Below, in pieces: positions 17,543-25,126 of a stretch of 64,000 nt of DNA. The position numbers and the translations under genes are program-made. The stretch's first letter is position 1. The number at the start of each line of letters is the position of its first letter. The DNA is from Flavobacterium sp. N1994 (GTDB taxonomy: Bacteria; Bacteroidota; Bacteroidia; Flavobacteriales; Flavobacteriaceae), in contig NZ_CP109999.1 in the NCBI RefSeq assembly GCF_025947145.1, positions 620,001 to 684,000 of the forward strand, read 5' to 3'. The notes beneath the pieces are model-generated. The model was not told where the DNA came from. It saw nothing but the letters and a program-made list of their open reading frames with translations, and ran no database searches.

Positions 17543-19453
17543 ATGGATGGAATTTTATCTTATTGGTGGATAATCGTTTTAGTATTATCTATTATTCTTT
17601 ACAAATTTGTTTTACGTGTATTCTTTGGAATGGTAATAGTTCCCGAAGATAAAATTGGTTTAGTAACCAAAAAATTCGTACTTTTCGGAGCCGACAAATC
17701 ATTACCCGATGGACGAATCATTGCCACCAAAGGAGAAGCGGGGTATCAAGCGCAAACATTAGCTCCAGGACTATATTGGATGAAATGGATTTGGCAATAT
17801 TCTATTGATATGACTTCCTTTACCATTATCCCAGAAGGAAAAATTGGACTGGTATTAAGTAAAGACGGAAAAGAAATCCCAACAGGACGAATATTAGCTC
17901 GTAAAGTCGATAGCGATAACTTTCAAGATGCTACTGCTTTCTTAAACAATGGAGGACAAAAAGGTCGTCAATCTGCCTTCATAACAACAGGTTCTTACCG
18001 TATTAATACCTTTCTTTTCGAAATTGTTGAAGTTGATCAGGTAAAAATCTATGAAAATATGATTGGTATCGTTACCGCTCTTGATGGGGAACCCATTCCT
18101 CAAGGACAAATTGCTGGGAAAAATGTAGAAGGACATAATAATTTTCAAGACTTTGACGCCTTTCTAGAAAAAGGAGGTAATCGTGGTTTACAACCTCAAG
18201 TGATGTTAGCTGGTTCTTATTACATCAACACATGGGCCATCCAAATCGAACAAAACCCAATGACCGATGTGCCCATTGGTTATGTTGGTGTAGTAATATC
18301 ATACATTGGTGAAGATGGTCAAGACGTTACTGGTGATCAATTCAAACATGGTAATATTGTATCCAAAGGACAACGTGGTGTTTGGATGGAACCCCTAGGT
18401 CCAGGTAAATATGCTTTAAATAAATATACTACCAAATTGGAACCTGTTCCAACAACTAACCTAGTATTAAACTGGGCAGATGCTCGTAGCGAAGCCCATA
18501 ATTTAGACAATAACTTATGTACCATTACGGTGCGTTCAAAAGATGGTTTCCCTTTCAATCTTGATGTATCTCAAATTATACATGTCCCTGCCAACGAAGC
18601 TCCTAAAGTAATAGCCCGTTTTGGTAGTATGACTAACCTAGTATCACAAGTGTTAGAACCAACAATTGGTAACTATTTCCGTAACTCAGCGCAAGAAAGC
18701 GATGTTATCTCTTTCTTGAGTACTCGTAAAGAACGTCAAGAATCGGCTAAAAATCATATCAAAGTGGTGCTAGACGAATACAATGTTAATGCTGTAGATA
18801 CGCTAATTGGAGATATCGTTCCCCCCGATTCATTAATGAAAACCTTAACCGACAGAAAGATTGCCGAAGAAGAACAAAAAACTTATCAAACCCAAAGAAT
18901 GGCTCAAGAGCAACGTCAGGGTATGGAAAAAGAAACGGCGATTGCGGATATGCAAAAAGAAATCGTTCGAGCTTCTCAAAGTGTTGAAATTGCGCAACGT
19001 ACTGCCGACGCCACCGTTAAGAAAGCCGAAGGGGATGCTACTAGTTTAAAACTAAACGTAAACGCCGAAGCCGAAGCAACAAAAATGCGTGCCAATGCCG
19101 AAGCCGAAGCTACTAAAGCAAGAGCCGGTGCTCAAGCAGAAGCCACTAAATTAAATGCAAGTGCGGAAGCAGAAAAAATATCCAAAACTGGTTTAGCTGA
19201 AGCTGAGAAAATCATGGCTATCGGTAAATCAACAGCAGAAGCTTATGAATTGCAAGTATCCGCAATGGGTGGAGATAACTTTACCAAATACAAAATCACA
19301 GAAGAAATTGGTAAAGGCAACATCAAAGTAATTCCTGATGTACTAATCACCGGCAACAACGGATCAGAAGGTGGAATCAGTGGTTTACTAGGGATGAAAC
19401 TAATGGAAATGATGGACACCAAAAAGGAAAACGAAACTCCTAAGAAAAAGTAA
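17543..19453 (+). CDS. Flotillin-like SPFH-domain membrane protein with repeated N-terminal half
   Basis: A 636-aa protein of the flotillin/YqiK group, which forms membrane-attached oligomers thought to organise membrane microdomains. One transmembrane segment spans about 8-30. Four diverged repeats of about 65-72 residues follow (33-95, 96-168, 169-240, 243-305). Repeats 2 and 3 share IGLV/IGIV, NFQD...AFL..GG..G.Q and GSY.IN. The SPFH core at about 315-450 includes PPDSLMKTLTDRKIAEEEQKTY. A long Ala-Glu coiled coil (about 455-585) carries AEAEATKMRANAEAEATKARA, and a Gly-rich tail follows. The usual NfeD partner is absent nearby. It is monocistronic, with a strong terminator. Confidence 0.85.
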   Translation: MDGILSYWWIIVLVLSIILYKFVLRVFFGMVIVPEDKIGLVTKKFVLFGADKSLPDGRIIATKGEAGYQAQTLAPGLYWMKWIWQYSIDMTSFTIIPEGKIGLVLSKDGKEIPTGRILARKVDSDNFQDATAFLNNGGQKGRQSAFITTGSYRINTFLFEIVEVDQVKIYENMIGIVTALDGEPIPQGQIAGKNVEGHNNFQDFDAFLEKGGNRGLQPQVMLAGSYYINTWAIQIEQNPMTDVPIGYVGVVISYIGEDGQDVTGDQFKHGNIVSKGQRGVWMEPLGPGKYALNKYTTKLEPVPTTNLVLNWADARSEAHNLDNNLCTITVRSKDGFPFNLDVSQIIHVPANEAPKVIARFGSMTNLVSQVLEPTIGNYFRNSAQESDVISFLSTRKERQESAKNHIKVVLDEYNVNAVDTLIGDIVPPDSLMKTLTDRKIAEEEQKTYQTQRMAQEQRQGMEKETAIADMQKEIVRASQSVEIAQRTADATVKKAEGDATSLKLNVNAEAEATKMRANAEAEATKARAGAQAEATKLNASAEAEKISKTGLAEAEKIMAIGKSTAEAYELQVSAMGGDNFTKYKITEEIGKGNIKVIPDVLITGNNGSEGGISGLLGMKLMEMMDTKKENETPKKK

Positions 19454-19470
19454 TTTAGACTTTTTATCTA

Positions 19471-19498
19471 AACGCCAAGCAATGCTTGGCGTTTTTTT
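19471..19498 (+). terminator. Terminator of the flotillin-like gene
   Basis: AACGCCAAGC and GCTTGGCGTT form a perfect 10-bp stem with a 3-base loop, followed by T tracts. Confidence 0.92.
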
Positions 19499-19541
19499 GT
19501 TACCATAATTTCATACCTTAGCTACTATCAAAATCATCATC

Positions 19542-19961
19542 ATGAAATACCTAAGTTTTATCATAACCTTACTTGCAACGTTAACACTTTCAGCACAAGA
19601 AGTCAAACTAAAAAAAGAAATCATTTATGTGAGCGACACTCCTACTTTTAGTTTTACCAAAAAAGCCATGGGTAATGAATTGTGTGTCTACAAACTAAAT
19701 ACCAAAGAAGAAATAGTAACTGTGATTGTCGACAACAATAATACAGAAAGCAAAGTCGATGACAGCAAAAAAATAGTCTTTACCCAACAAAAGACTACTA
19801 TAGAAAACAAAAACTTCCGTAGCCGAACCTATGAATTTCTCCTATCCTTACTGCTTGAAGAAAAAGTAATCGACCTTAAAGGTGAAATCAACCTCGATAA
19901 CCTCATTCGCTTTAAAGCCAAGTATGATGAAAATAACGTTAATCATACTATGATGAGATAA
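19542..19961 (+). CDS. Small secreted protein of unknown function
   Basis: A 139-aa protein I do not recognise. The signal peptide (MKYLSFIITLLATLTLSAQ) has a typical Bacteroidota cleavage site after Ala18. The mature part is rich in Lys, Asn, Val and Thr and looks beta-stranded, with one Cys (LCVYKL), so no disulfide is expected. It has no lipobox. It stands alone between the flotillin gene and the ArsR gene. Periplasmic location is inferred. Confidence 0.65.
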   Translation: MKYLSFIITLLATLTLSAQEVKLKKEIIYVSDTPTFSFTKKAMGNELCVYKLNTKEEIVTVIVDNNNTESKVDDSKKIVFTQQKTTIENKNFRSRTYEFLLSLLLEEKVIDLKGEINLDNLIRFKAKYDENNVNHTMMR

Positions 19962-20003
19962 TTGCTCTTCAACCTTCAGTATCAAAAATATTTTCCAAAA
20001 AAA

Positions 20004-20035
20004 TTTGCGCAACCAAATAATTGCATTTATATTTG
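20004..20035 (+). promoter_or_regulatory. Bacteroidota-type promoter of the arsR-like gene
   Basis: TTTG (20004-20007), a 20-base spacer, and TATATTTG (20028-20035) precede the ATG at 20063 by 27 bases. Confidence 0.72.
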
Positions 20036-20055
20036 CAACCATATAGTAGCAAATA
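20030..20055. promoter_or_regulatory. Candidate operator: inverted repeat over the -7 box
   Basis: TATTTGC (20030-20036) and GCAAATA (20049-20055) are perfect inverted arms 12 bases apart. The left arm overlaps the -7 box and the right arm ends 7 bases before the ATG. A dyad placed here fits autorepression by an ArsR-type dimer. Function is inferred. Confidence 0.5.
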
Positions 20056-20062
20056 AAACAAG

Positions 20063-20389
20063 ATGGAAATTAGAAGAGACATTTTTCAAGCCATTGCCGA
20101 CCCAACCAGAAGAGAAATAATCGCACTAATAGCAGTACAAGCTTTAACGCCCAATGCCATTGCCGATAATTTCCATACTTCGCGACAAGCGATTTCCAAA
20201 CACCTTCGGGTGCTTACAGAATGTGAATTGGTAAGACAAGAACAACAAGGCCGAGAAATCTACTACTCCCTCCAAATCGAAAAAATGAAAGAAATCGATA
20301 GTTGGTTAACCCAATTCAGAAAAATTTGGGAAGACCGCTTCAATCAACTAGACCAAGTATTAGCAACCCTTAAAAAAGAAACCAAATGA
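20063..20389 (+). CDS. ArsR-family winged-helix regulator
   Basis: A 108-aa DNA-binding protein. The family start [19 protein letters not shown] is followed by a helix-turn-helix at about 36-62 ([21 protein letters not shown]) and a wing at [11 protein letters not shown]. The metal-binding ELCVCDL motif of true ArsR sensors is missing, so it is of the SdpR/AHSA1-linked type, which does not bind metals by that site. It overlaps the next gene by 4 bases (ATGA), so the two are coupled. It probably represses its own operon through the dyad at 20030-20055. Confidence 0.9.
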   Translation: MEIRRDIFQAIADPTRREIIALIAVQALTPNAIADNFHTSRQAISKHLRVLTECELVRQEQQGREIYYSLQIEKMKEIDSWLTQFRKIWEDRFNQLDQVLATLKKETK

Positions 20390-20880
20390 GCAACAATTTA
20401 CTATTCGACTTTACCTTTGATAAAGAAGAAAAAAAAGTATTCATCACCAAAGAATTTAACGCACCACTACAATTAGTTTGGGACGCCTTTACAAAACATG
20501 AAATCCTTGACCAATGGTGGGCCCCTAAACCATGGATTTCTAAAACTAAAGTTATGGATTTCATTGTTGGCGGACGCCGCTTTTACGCCATGGTAAGCCC
20601 TGAAGGACAGGAACATTGGTCGCTTCAACAGTTTACATCCATTTCTCCAAAAACAAATTTTAAATACTTGAATGCTTTTGCTGACAAAGACGAAAACCCT
20701 GAATTACCGGGTTCCGAATGGGATTTGAACTTCAGCGAACAAAACGGAATCACAAAAGTCAGTATTGTCATTTATAATGAATCGCGAGAACGTATGGAAA
20801 AAATGATCGAAATGGGCTTCCAAGGTGGATTCACCATGACACTAACCTATTTGGAAGAACTTTTAGCAACGTTATCTTAA
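20386..20880 (+). CDS. AHSA1/SRPBCC-domain protein
   Basis: A 164-aa START-like protein of the AHSA1 (activator of Hsp90 ATPase homologue) family. [27 protein letters not shown] is the typical opening, then [14 protein letters not shown] and the C-terminal [21 protein letters not shown] helix. The fold has a deep hydrophobic cavity, but ligands of these bacterial proteins are mostly unknown. Pairing with an ArsR-type regulator by a 4-base overlap is common and suggests the protein senses or handles a small hydrophobic molecule. Confidence 0.88.
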   Translation: MSNNLLFDFTFDKEEKKVFITKEFNAPLQLVWDAFTKHEILDQWWAPKPWISKTKVMDFIVGGRRFYAMVSPEGQEHWSLQQFTSISPKTNFKYLNAFADKDENPELPGSEWDLNFSEQNGITKVSIVIYNESRERMEKMIEMGFQGGFTMTLTYLEELLATLS

Positions 20881-20912
20881 GTATCATAAAAAAACTAACT
20901 CACAAATAAATA

Positions 20913-20941
20913 GAGGCGCATGCATTGCGTCTCTTTTTTTT
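20913..20941 (+). terminator. Terminator of the ArsR-AHSA1 operon
   Basis: GAGGCGCA and TGCGTCTC pair (one G-T) around TGCAT, followed by TTTTTTTT. Confidence 0.88.
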
Positions 20942-21027
20942 ATATCCTATTGACATTTTTTGTTTTTATTATAAACTGTTTCATCATTTAATTCCAACAT
21001 ATCCTATATTTTTGTAAAAAAAATACA

Positions 21028-22812
21028 ATGGCCCGATTTCAAGAAAACGATTTGCCTAAAGCAAAAATCAACACCAACTCTCTAAATAAAGCAATCCAAA
21101 TCTTTAAATATGCCGATCATCATAAATGGAAATTCTATGTAGGCTTGGTATTTCTTTTACTAACCGGAGCTACAGCCCTCGCCTTCCCCAAACTAATGGG
21201 AATGTTAGTAGATTGTGTCAAAAATAAGGACACACATTTAACCAATACCATAGCCTTAAGCTTAGTCGGCATCTTACTATTACAATCCTTCTTCTCCTTT
21301 TTTAGACTATCCCTATTCGTCAATTTCACCGAAAACACTTTAGCAAATCTTAGACTAGCCTTATACAGTAACCTGATTAAGCTACCCATGACTTTCTTCT
21401 CTCAAAAAAGAGTGGGCGAATTAAACAGCCGTATCAGTTCCGATATTACTCAAATTCAAGATACCCTAACTTCTACTATAGCCGAATTCTTAAGACAATT
21501 TATTTTAATCATTGGTGGCGTAATTCTATTAGCATCCGAAAGTTTTAAACTAACATTAATGATGTTGGCCGTAGTCCCATTAGTAGCAGTAGCCGCTGTA
21601 ATCTTCGGAAGATTTATTCGTAAATTCTCTAAAAACGTACAAGACCAAGTAGCCGAAAGCCAAGTTATAGTAGAAGAAACATTACAAGGCATTAGCAACG
21701 TAAAAGCCTTCGCCAACGAATGGTACGAAATAGCCCGCTACAAAGGAAAAATAAATGAAATCGTAAAAATCGCTATCAAAGGCGGTCAATACCGTGGTTA
21801 CTTTGCTTCCTTCATCATCTTCTGCTTATTCGGTTCTATCGTGGCCGTAGTTTGGTATGGAGTAACGCTTAGTATTCAAGGGGAAATGAGTGTAGGTCAA
21901 TTAATATCATTTGTCCTTTATTCTACATTTGTCGGAGCTTCTTTTGGAGGGATAGCCGAATTGTATGCCCAAATCCAAAAAGCTGTCGGAGCTACAGAAA
22001 GAGTCTTTGAACTATTAGAAGAAACACCAGAAAAAATCAACGCAGGTCAAAAACAACCTATCGAAAAAATAAAAGGAAATGTTACTTTCAAAAACGTAGC
22101 CTTCTCCTACCCGTCTCGGAAAGAAATTCAAGTCTTAAAAGATGTTAGCTTTTCAGCTAATTTTGGACAAAAAATAGCCATTGTCGGACCAAGTGGCGCT
22201 GGTAAATCAACCATTTCAGCACTCTTACTTCGTTTTTATGATATTGATGGAGGCCAAATTTTAATCGATGACAAAAACATCTACGACTACGACCTAGAAA
22301 ATCTTCGTGGCAACATGAGCATAGTGCCTCAAGATGTAATCCTCTTTGGAGGAAGCATTCGAGAAAATATTGCCTATGGAAAACCCGATGCTACAGAAGA
22401 AGAAATATTTAAAGCAGCCAAACAAGCCAACGCCTTAGAGTTTGTCAACGGTTTTCCAGAAAAATTTGATACTTTAGTTGGAGAAAGAGGCATTAAACTC
22501 TCAGGTGGACAACGCCAACGTATTGCTATAGCGCGAGCCTTATTAAAAAATCCAAGTATTTTAATCTTAGATGAAGCCACTTCTTCTCTAGATAGCGAAA
22601 GTGAAAAATTAGTGCAAGAAGCCCTAGAAACTTTAATGAAAGGACGAACAAGTATAATCATTGCCCATCGTTTAGCCACCATTAGAAATGCAGATGCGAT
22701 ATTAGTCCTAAATGAAGGCGCTATAACCGAACAAGGAACTCACAAAGAACTATTAGCCATAGACAACGGAATATATAAAAACCTAAGCAACCTTCAGTTT
22801 TCCAATAGCTAA
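21028..22812 (+). CDS. ABC exporter with fused membrane and ATPase domains (MsbA-like)
   Basis: A 594-aa half-transporter. About six membrane segments fill residues 35-320. The nucleotide-binding domain covers 345-590, with Walker A VGPSGAGKST, Q-loop VPQDVILF, signature LSGGQRQR, Walker B ILILDEATSSLD and H-loop AHRLAT. It would work as a homodimer. MsbA flips lipid A, but close relatives export lipids, peptides or drugs, and the substrate is not set by sequence alone. It has no partner genes. A -7-like TATTTTTG lies at 21007-21014. Confidence 0.9.
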   Translation: MARFQENDLPKAKINTNSLNKAIQIFKYADHHKWKFYVGLVFLLLTGATALAFPKLMGMLVDCVKNKDTHLTNTIALSLVGILLLQSFFSFFRLSLFVNFTENTLANLRLALYSNLIKLPMTFFSQKRVGELNSRISSDITQIQDTLTSTIAEFLRQFILIIGGVILLASESFKLTLMMLAVVPLVAVAAVIFGRFIRKFSKNVQDQVAESQVIVEETLQGISNVKAFANEWYEIARYKGKINEIVKIAIKGGQYRGYFASFIIFCLFGSIVAVVWYGVTLSIQGEMSVGQLISFVLYSTFVGASFGGIAELYAQIQKAVGATERVFELLEETPEKINAGQKQPIEKIKGNVTFKNVAFSYPSRKEIQVLKDVSFSANFGQKIAIVGPSGAGKSTISALLLRFYDIDGGQILIDDKNIYDYDLENLRGNMSIVPQDVILFGGSIRENIAYGKPDATEEEIFKAAKQANALEFVNGFPEKFDTLVGERGIKLSGGQRQRIAIARALLKNPSILILDEATSSLDSESEKLVQEALETLMKGRTSIIIAHRLATIRNADAILVLNEGAITEQGTHKELLAIDNGIYKNLSNLQFSNS

Positions 22813-22851
22813 CAAGAAGTAGGTAGAGATGTCATATAGGATGGATCAACC

Positions 22852-23224
22852 CATCCGCGAAGAGTGTTGGAGAATACGCGAAGAGTGTTGAAGCATCTTG
22901 CAAGAGTGTTGGAGCATCCGCAAAGAGTGTTGAAGCATCCGCGAAGAGTGTTGGAGCATCCGCGAAGAGTGTTGAAGCATCCTGCAAGAGTGTTGAAGCA
23001 TACACGAAGAGTGTTGGAGCATCCGCGAAGAGTGTTGGAGCATACACGAAGAGTGTTGGAGCATCCGCGAAGAGTGTTGGAGCATCCGCGAAGAGTGTTG
23101 AAGCATCCTGCAAGAGTGTTGAAGCATACACGAAGAGTGTTGGAGCATCCGCGAAGAGTGTTGGAGCATACACGAAGAGTGTTGGAGCATCCGCGAAGAG
23201 TGTTCGACCATCCTGCAAAAGTGT
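22852..23224. repeat. 21-bp tandem repeat array (17 full units plus one degenerate)
   Basis: Each unit holds an invariant AGAGTGTT and 13 variable bases, mostly ending CATCCGCGA, CATACACGA or CATCCTGCA. The first core is at 22861 and the period is exactly 21 bases to the last full core at 23197. Units 6-11 (22953-23078) and 12-17 (23079-23204) are identical, a 126-bp higher-order duplication. The period is a multiple of three, so several frames stay open on both strands, but unit variation follows no codon pattern I can see and none looks like a gene. It lies between an ABC exporter and a DUF4256 gene. Confidence 0.93.
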
Positions 23225-23238
23225 AAAATTCCCTGTCT

Positions 23239-23260
23239 TTCCCGCAAAGGCGGGAATCCA
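23239..23260. repeat. Short GC-rich palindrome TTCCCGC-N4-GCGGGAA
   Basis: TTCCCGC (23239-23245) and GCGGGAA (23250-23256) are perfect arms around AAAG, followed by TCC. Sequences of the type CCCGCnnnnGCGGGAATCC occur as dispersed intergenic elements in many unrelated bacteria. It is GC-rich against its AT-rich surroundings and directly follows the 21-bp array. Confidence 0.65.
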
Positions 23261-23360
23261 AAATATTAACCAAATACAACAAAGTAATGAACCTTGCTGC
23301 AAGAGTATTATAAAACGGGAAAAGTAAAATCGACAAACAAATCAAAATAATACACTGACA

Positions 23361-23924
23361 ATGGAAACTAAAAAAGAGTTGTCACCAGAACAACAAACGG
23401 AACTCCTAAGTATTTTAAAAACTCGCTTCGAAAAAAATACCCACCGTCATAAAGATATTGATTGGAACAAAATTCAAATAAAGTTAGAAGCTAATCCTGC
23501 CAAACTTTGGTCGCTACATCAAATGGAAACAACAGGTGGTGAACCTGATGTCATAGCCTATAACAAAACCACTGAGGAATACATTTTCTTCGATTGCGCA
23601 CCAGAAAGTCCAAAAGGCAGAAGAAGCCTTTGCTATGATCGTGAAGCTCTAGACTCAAGAAAAGAATTCAAACCAGAAAGCAATGTCATCGATGTTGCAA
23701 ACAATATGGGAATTGAACTCCTAACAGAAGAACAATACCGACAATTACAACAACTAGGCAACTTCGATACCAAAACATCCAGCTGGATAAAAACACCAGA
23801 CAGGATAAGAAAACTAGGAGGCGCCCTATTCGCTGATTTCCGCTACGATACTATATTCATTTACCACAACGGAGCCTCCTCCTACTATGCCGTAAGAGGA
23901 TTTCGTGGTGCTTTAAAAGTCTAA
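23361..23924 (+). CDS. DUF4256 protein
   Basis: A 187-aa cytoplasmic protein of the DUF4256 family, function unknown. The conserved core is visible: TRFEKNTHRHKDIDW, WSLHQMETTGGEPDVI, FFDCAPESPKGRRSLCYDREAL, MGIELLTEEQYRQLQ, then SSWIKTPDRIRKLGGALFADFRY and a final VRGFRGALKV. No signal peptide or membrane segment. The length is normal for the family. It is convergent with the cysteine synthase-like gene and shares a terminator with it. Confidence 0.85.
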   Translation: METKKELSPEQQTELLSILKTRFEKNTHRHKDIDWNKIQIKLEANPAKLWSLHQMETTGGEPDVIAYNKTTEEYIFFDCAPESPKGRRSLCYDREALDSRKEFKPESNVIDVANNMGIELLTEEQYRQLQQLGNFDTKTSSWIKTPDRIRKLGGALFADFRYDTIFIYHNGASSYYAVRGFRGALKV

Positions 23925-23943
23925 ATCGAACCATTTATAAAAA

Positions 23944-23974
23944 CAAAAAACTCCAAATTACTTTGGAGTTTTTT
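23944..23974. terminator. Bidirectional terminator
   Basis: AAAAAACTCCAAA and TTTGGAGTTTTTT pair closely around TTAC-like loop bases between two convergent genes. Confidence 0.9.
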
Positions 23975-24006
23975 AATATCTTGAAAATAATTATTCTATC
24001 GAACAA

Positions 24007-25047
24007 CTACTTAATAAATTCTACTTTCTGTGCTTCTTCAGCATTCACACTGTCAAAGAAACCTTGTTCATTCATCCAGTCATCACTAAACACTTTACTC
24101 ATATAACGAGAACCATGATCTGGGAAAATGGCAATCACATTACTATTTTCATCAAATTCTCCTTCTTCAGAATATTGCTTAATGGCCTGCATAACAGCCC
24201 CAGAAGTATATCCTACAAACAATCCTTCTTTTTTAGCAATTTCTCTAGTAGTATGAGCACTCTCCTCATCCGTTACTTTCATGAAATGATCAATCAAATC
24301 AAAATCGGTAGCCGTTGGAATTAAGTTTTTACCCAAACCTTCAATTCTGTAAGGATAAATTTCATCAGCATCAAACTCTTTAGTTTCATGGTATTTCTTC
24401 AACACCGAACCAAAAGCATCTACTCCTAAAATTCTAATATTCGGATTCTTTTCTTTCAAATATTTAGCCGCTCCAGAAATAGTTCCTCCTGTCCCACTAC
24501 AAGCAATCAAATGAGTAATCTTTCCATTCGTTTGTTCCCAAATTTCAGGACCAGTTGATTTGTAGTGAGCATCAATATTCAATTGGTTAAAATACTGATT
24601 AATATAGATAGAACCTTTTGTTTCTTCATGCAAACGCTTGGCTACATTGTAATAAGAACGATCATCATCTGCAGAAACATGGGCTGGACAAACATATACC
24701 TTAGCCCCTAAACTGCGTAGCATGTCAATTTTATCTTTAGAAGATTTTGAACTAACTGCCAAAATACAATTATATCCTTTGATAATACTTACCATTGCCA
24801 AACTAAAACCAGTATTTCCAGAGGTAGTTTCAATGATAGTATCTCCTGGAGAAAGAATTCCTTGTTTTTCTGCCTCTTCTATAATATATACAGCAATTCT
24901 GTCTTTGGTGGAGTGGCCTGGGTTGAAGGCTTCAACCTTAGCATAAAAATTTCCTGGTAAAGATTCGGTGATTTTGTTAAGTCTAATTAATGGAGTATTC
25001 CCTATTAGTCCTAAAACATTATCGTGAGCTTTTATATCTTCTTTCAT
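24007..25047 (-). CDS. PLP-dependent cysteine synthase/cystathionine beta-synthase family protein
   Basis: A 346-aa fold-type II PLP enzyme. [11 protein letters not shown] opens the domain, the PLP lysine is in [21 protein letters not shown] binds the substrate carboxylate, and [14 protein letters not shown] cradles the cofactor phosphate. HSTKDR instead of SxKDR, and the EGLGKNLIP and [25 protein letters not shown] segments, place it nearer cystathionine beta-synthase than CysK. It has no C-terminal CBS pair. It likely joins serine or O-acetylserine to a thiol or sulfide. An upstream in-frame ATG gives 12 extra non-conserved residues, so MKEDIK was chosen. Confidence 0.85.
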   Translation of the reverse strand: MKEDIKAHDNVLGLIGNTPLIRLNKITESLPGNFYAKVEAFNPGHSTKDRIAVYIIEEAEKQGILSPGDTIIETTSGNTGFSLAMVSIIKGYNCILAVSSKSSKDKIDMLRSLGAKVYVCPAHVSADDDRSYYNVAKRLHEETKGSIYINQYFNQLNIDAHYKSTGPEIWEQTNGKITHLIACSGTGGTISGAAKYLKEKNPNIRILGVDAFGSVLKKYHETKEFDADEIYPYRIEGLGKNLIPTATDFDLIDHFMKVTDEESAHTTREIAKKEGLFVGYTSGAVMQAIKQYSEEGEFDENSNVIAIFPDHGSRYMSKVFSDDWMNEQGFFDSVNAEEAQKVEFIK

Positions 25048-25126
25048 AAATAAATTAGTCAAGCAATATTTAGAAGTCAACAAATAGATACTTCCAAACT
25101 TTGCAAATTTAATAAAATATTTTTAA

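Noticed and set aside
22852-23224. CRISPR array
   Set aside because: The period is only 21 bases, the 'spacers' are variants of a few sequences and not unique, and there are no cas genes.
22809-23345. Three long - strand frames and one + strand frame over the 21-bp array
   Set aside because: All arise because the 21-base unit has no stop in several frames. They overlap each other on both strands, and variation between units shows no preference for any one frame.
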